From positions 1 through 7,026 of the forward strand of contig JAPLZG010000058.1 of assembly GCA_026395155.1 (NCBI GenBank): a stretch of DNA of 7,026 nucleotides. The letters run 5' to 3'. The notes below the pieces were generated by a model. That model was not told where the DNA came from. It did not search any database and worked only from the letters and a program-made list of their open reading frames with translations. Origin of the DNA: Candidatus Tayloriibacteriota bacterium (GTDB lineage: Bacteria > Patescibacteriota > Minisyncoccia > Phycocordibacterales > GWA1-40-21). Shown here one piece after another: positions 5,886 through 7,026 of this stretch. The stretch's first letter is position 1. Each line of letters starts with the position of its first letter. The translations under genes were made by a program, and so were the position numbers.

Positions 5886-6034
5886 GAATGAAGTGAATAT
5901 AATTTTCTTACCCAATGAAATAGGATATATAGGAAGTAGATTGCTTTAAAAAAATATAAATGTTATATATAGAAAATAATTAATAATTTACATAATATTT
6001 CATAGGGTGGCGATTTTTATAGTCGTTTTCACTC
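5886..6034 (+). promoter_or_regulatory. Long imperfect inverted-repeat element (copy B) between rpoA and rplQ
   Basis: The outer arm 5886-5902 (GAATGAAGTGAATATAA) pairs with 6017-6034 (TTATAGTCGTTTTCACTC) with a few mismatches, a bulge and wobbles. The inner arm 5908-5921 (TTACCCAATGAAAT) pairs with 5997-6010 (ATTTCATAGGGTGG) with one mismatch and two wobbles. The loop is 75 nt and AT-rich. The outer arms closely resemble copy A (shared GAnnGAAGnGA and TATAATTT, and shared GATTTTTATAGTCGTT). The inner stem has different bases but still pairs, as expected if structure rather than sequence is kept. It ends 13 nt before the rplQ ATG. Confidence 0.68.
5941..5969 (+). promoter_or_regulatory. Candidate promoter inside the loop of copy B, for rplQ
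   Basis: TTGCTT (5941-5946), a 17-bp spacer and TATATA (5964-5969), with TG at 5961-5962 as an extended -10. A transcript starting near 5976 would carry a leader of about 72 nt that lacks the 5' arm of copy B but keeps the hairpin next to the rplQ start. The region is very AT-rich, so a chance match cannot be excluded. Confidence 0.5.
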
Positions 6035-6047
6035 CTTTAAAATCGCC
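6009..6047 (+). promoter_or_regulatory. Hairpin abutting the rplQ start codon
   Basis: GGCGATTTT (6009-6017) pairs perfectly with AAAATCGCC (6039-6047) around a 21-nt loop containing TATAGTCGTT. The T at 6008 can also pair with the A of the ATG at 6048. It shares bases with the 3' arm of copy B, so the two folds compete. It corresponds to the hairpin before rpsK, with a GC-richer stem. Confidence 0.6.
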
Positions 6048-6395
6048 ATGTTACACGGAAATAAGAAAAAACAACTAAGTAGGGGAAAGAATCAGAGAAA
6101 TGCTCTGATAAGAACACTTGCTGTATCTTTAATAAGAGAAAGTAAAATCACAACAACAGAAATTAAAGCTAAGGTTTTGAAATCTTATATTGAAAAGATT
6201 ATTACAAAAGGAAAAGAAGGAACACTTAATGCGCAAAGATTGATTGCTTCAAAGGTTGGAGCACTTCCTGCAAAGAAGGTTGTTAAAGAAATTTCTCCAA
6301 AATACAAAACAAGAAATGGAGGGTATACAAGAGTTATAAAAGTCAAAACAAGATTATCAGATGGAGCAAAAATGGCTCAAATAGAATTTGTATAA
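6048..6395 (+). CDS. rplQ: Large-subunit ribosomal protein bL17
   Basis: 115 residues, about the usual length. The bL17 landmarks are the N-terminal MLHGNKKKQLSRGKNQRNALIRTLAVSLI (1-29; family form MRHrk...R...R...R), ITTTEIKAKVLKSYIEKIIT (34-53) and the C-terminal YKTRNGGYTRVIKVKTRLSDGAKMAQIEFV (86-115). It binds 23S rRNA near the peptide exit tunnel. The start is fixed by the family N terminus, and the ATG directly follows a hairpin with no Shine-Dalgarno sequence. It ends the alpha operon and lies 7 bp before rplM, so the two are probably cotranscribed. Confidence 0.96.
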   Translation: MLHGNKKKQLSRGKNQRNALIRTLAVSLIRESKITTTEIKAKVLKSYIEKIITKGKEGTLNAQRLIASKVGALPAKKVVKEISPKYKTRNGGYTRVIKVKTRLSDGAKMAQIEFV

Positions 6396-6402
6396 AACTA
6401 TC

Positions 6403-6753
6403 ATGGAAAAGAAAAATTACACAATCGACGCGACAGGAAAGAAACTTGGAAGAATTGCTTCACAAGCTGCGTCTTTGCTTATTGGTAAAAACTCGGTTGA
6501 ATATGCAAGAAATAAAGTTTTTAATGTGTTGGTAAAGATTGTTAATGCATCAGCTATTGATATAACTGAGAAAAAGCAATCAACAGTTTACACAAGATAT
6601 TCAGGATATCCAGGAGGTCTCCACGAAAAGAGTATGGAACAACTTATCGAAAAGAAGGGTAAAGGTGCTGTTTTAAAGCTCGCGATTTCAGGTATGATCC
6701 CAAGTAATAAACTAAAATCAAGAATTATCAGAAATCTTGAAATAACAGAATAA
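6403..6753 (+). CDS. rplM: Large-subunit ribosomal protein uL13
   Basis: From ATG 6403 the product is 116 residues. Landmarks are YTIDATGKKLGRIASQAASLLIG (6-28), VLVKIVNASAIDIT (42-55), YTRYSGYPGGL (63-73) and AISGMIPSNKLKSRIIRNLE (94-113). It is shorter than the 142-residue E. coli protein because the tail after the GMIP helix is missing, as I recall for other Parcubacteria. uL13 is an early-binding 50S assembly protein. A TTG at 6388 could add five residues (Met-Tyr-Lys-Thr-Ile) and overlap rplQ by 8 nt; the ATG is preferred because it gives the usual ME-K-x-Y-T-I-D-A-T beginning and there is no ribosome-binding site favouring TTG. It precedes rpsI by 13 bp, the usual L13-S9 pair. Confidence 0.94.
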   Translation: MEKKNYTIDATGKKLGRIASQAASLLIGKNSVEYARNKVFNVLVKIVNASAIDITEKKQSTVYTRYSGYPGGLHEKSMEQLIEKKGKGAVLKLAISGMIPSNKLKSRIIRNLEITE

Positions 6754-6766
6754 AATAATATTTAAT

Positions 6767-7026
6767 ATGGAAAAGGAACCAAAAACAAAATATATAGAAG
6801 CTGTCGGAAGAAGAAAGACATCTATTGCAAGAGCAAGGGCTGTTCCTTCTGCAAAAAATTCTATTTCTATTAACGATGGTAAAAGTATTAACGATTATTT
6901 TATTACAGAAACACAGAGAATAATTGCGATGGAGTCTTTAAATAAATCTCCAATGACTTTATCAATTACTGCAAAAATAAAAGGAGGTGGAATAAGTTCT
7001 CAAGCAGAAGCATTAAGACATGCTAT
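6767..7026 (+). CDS. rpsI: Small-subunit ribosomal protein uS9, 3' end outside window
   Basis: The ATG at 6767 opens a frame that continues through the right edge, giving 86 complete codons. The visible part has the uS9 signature KYIEAVGRRKTSIARARAVP (8-27), then SISINDGKSINDYF and an IKGGGISSQAEALRHA stretch (71-86) that matches the conserved GGG.xxQAxAxRHG/A motif. uS9 sits in the 30S head and its C-terminal tail, not visible here, reaches the P-site tRNA. The gene lies 13 bp after rplM with no room for a promoter or terminator, so it is probably cotranscribed. Confidence 0.95.
   Translation, partial: MEKEPKTKYIEAVGRRKTSIARARAVPSAKNSISINDGKSINDYFITETQRIIAMESLNKSPMTLSITAKIKGGGISSQAEALRHA

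Noticed and set aside
6388..6402. TTG start for rplM
   Set aside because: The ATG at 6403 gives the usual uL13 N terminus and nothing favours TTG; kept only as an alternative.

Overview
The window looks like a low-GC (roughly 30 %, judged by eye) chromosome segment from a Patescibacteria/CPR bacterium, most likely a Parcubacteria lineage of the Nomurabacteria type. The reasons are short AT-rich ribosomal-protein genes, a uS4 without the N-terminal zinc cysteines, a uS11 ending in an HNGPKPKKPRRV tail, a degenerate FtsA/PilM-like protein next to a single-pass membrane protein of a type I associate with Parcubacteria, and start sites without Shine-Dalgarno sequences. This placement is inference from sequence resemblance, not a phylogeny. 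All genes are on the + strand, and the standard bacterial code fits (stops are TAA or TAG only).

Layout. 1-1284: 3' part of an actin-fold FtsA/PilM-like gene, open at the left edge and carrying an in-frame 288-bp tandem duplication. 1286-1505: two copies of a 106-bp repeat plus the start of a third, which runs into the next start codon; each copy is bounded by imperfect inverted arms. 1505-2833: single-pass membrane protein with a baseplate-J-like outer domain. 2850-2877: strong promoter. 2897-6395: classical alpha-operon order infA, rpmJ, rpsM, rpsK, rpsD, rpoA, rplQ. 6403-7026: rplM and the 5' part of rpsI. The genes supply initiation factor IF-1, small- and large-subunit ribosomal proteins and the RNA polymerase alpha subunit.

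The most unusual part is between the genes. The rpsM-rpsK and rpoA-rplQ gaps hold related elements of 146 and 149 bp. Each can form a long stem from arms about 33-38 nt long whose outer arms are similar in the two copies, while the inner stem differs in sequence but still pairs. The 3' arm of each also takes part in a second, mutually exclusive hairpin just before the start codon; at rplQ that hairpin touches the ATG. A smaller hairpin sharing the TTTTATAGTC core precedes rpmJ, and the 106-bp repeats before the gene at 1505 also form a stem whose 3' arm includes the ATG. Together they suggest a family of cis-acting leader structures controlling ribosomal-protein translation, or alternatively a small inverted-repeat element family. 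The rpsK gene behind one of them encodes a uS11 that lacks the usual N-terminal strand.

No intergenic stretch exceeds 300 bases. No tRNA, rRNA, transposase or CRISPR array was seen.
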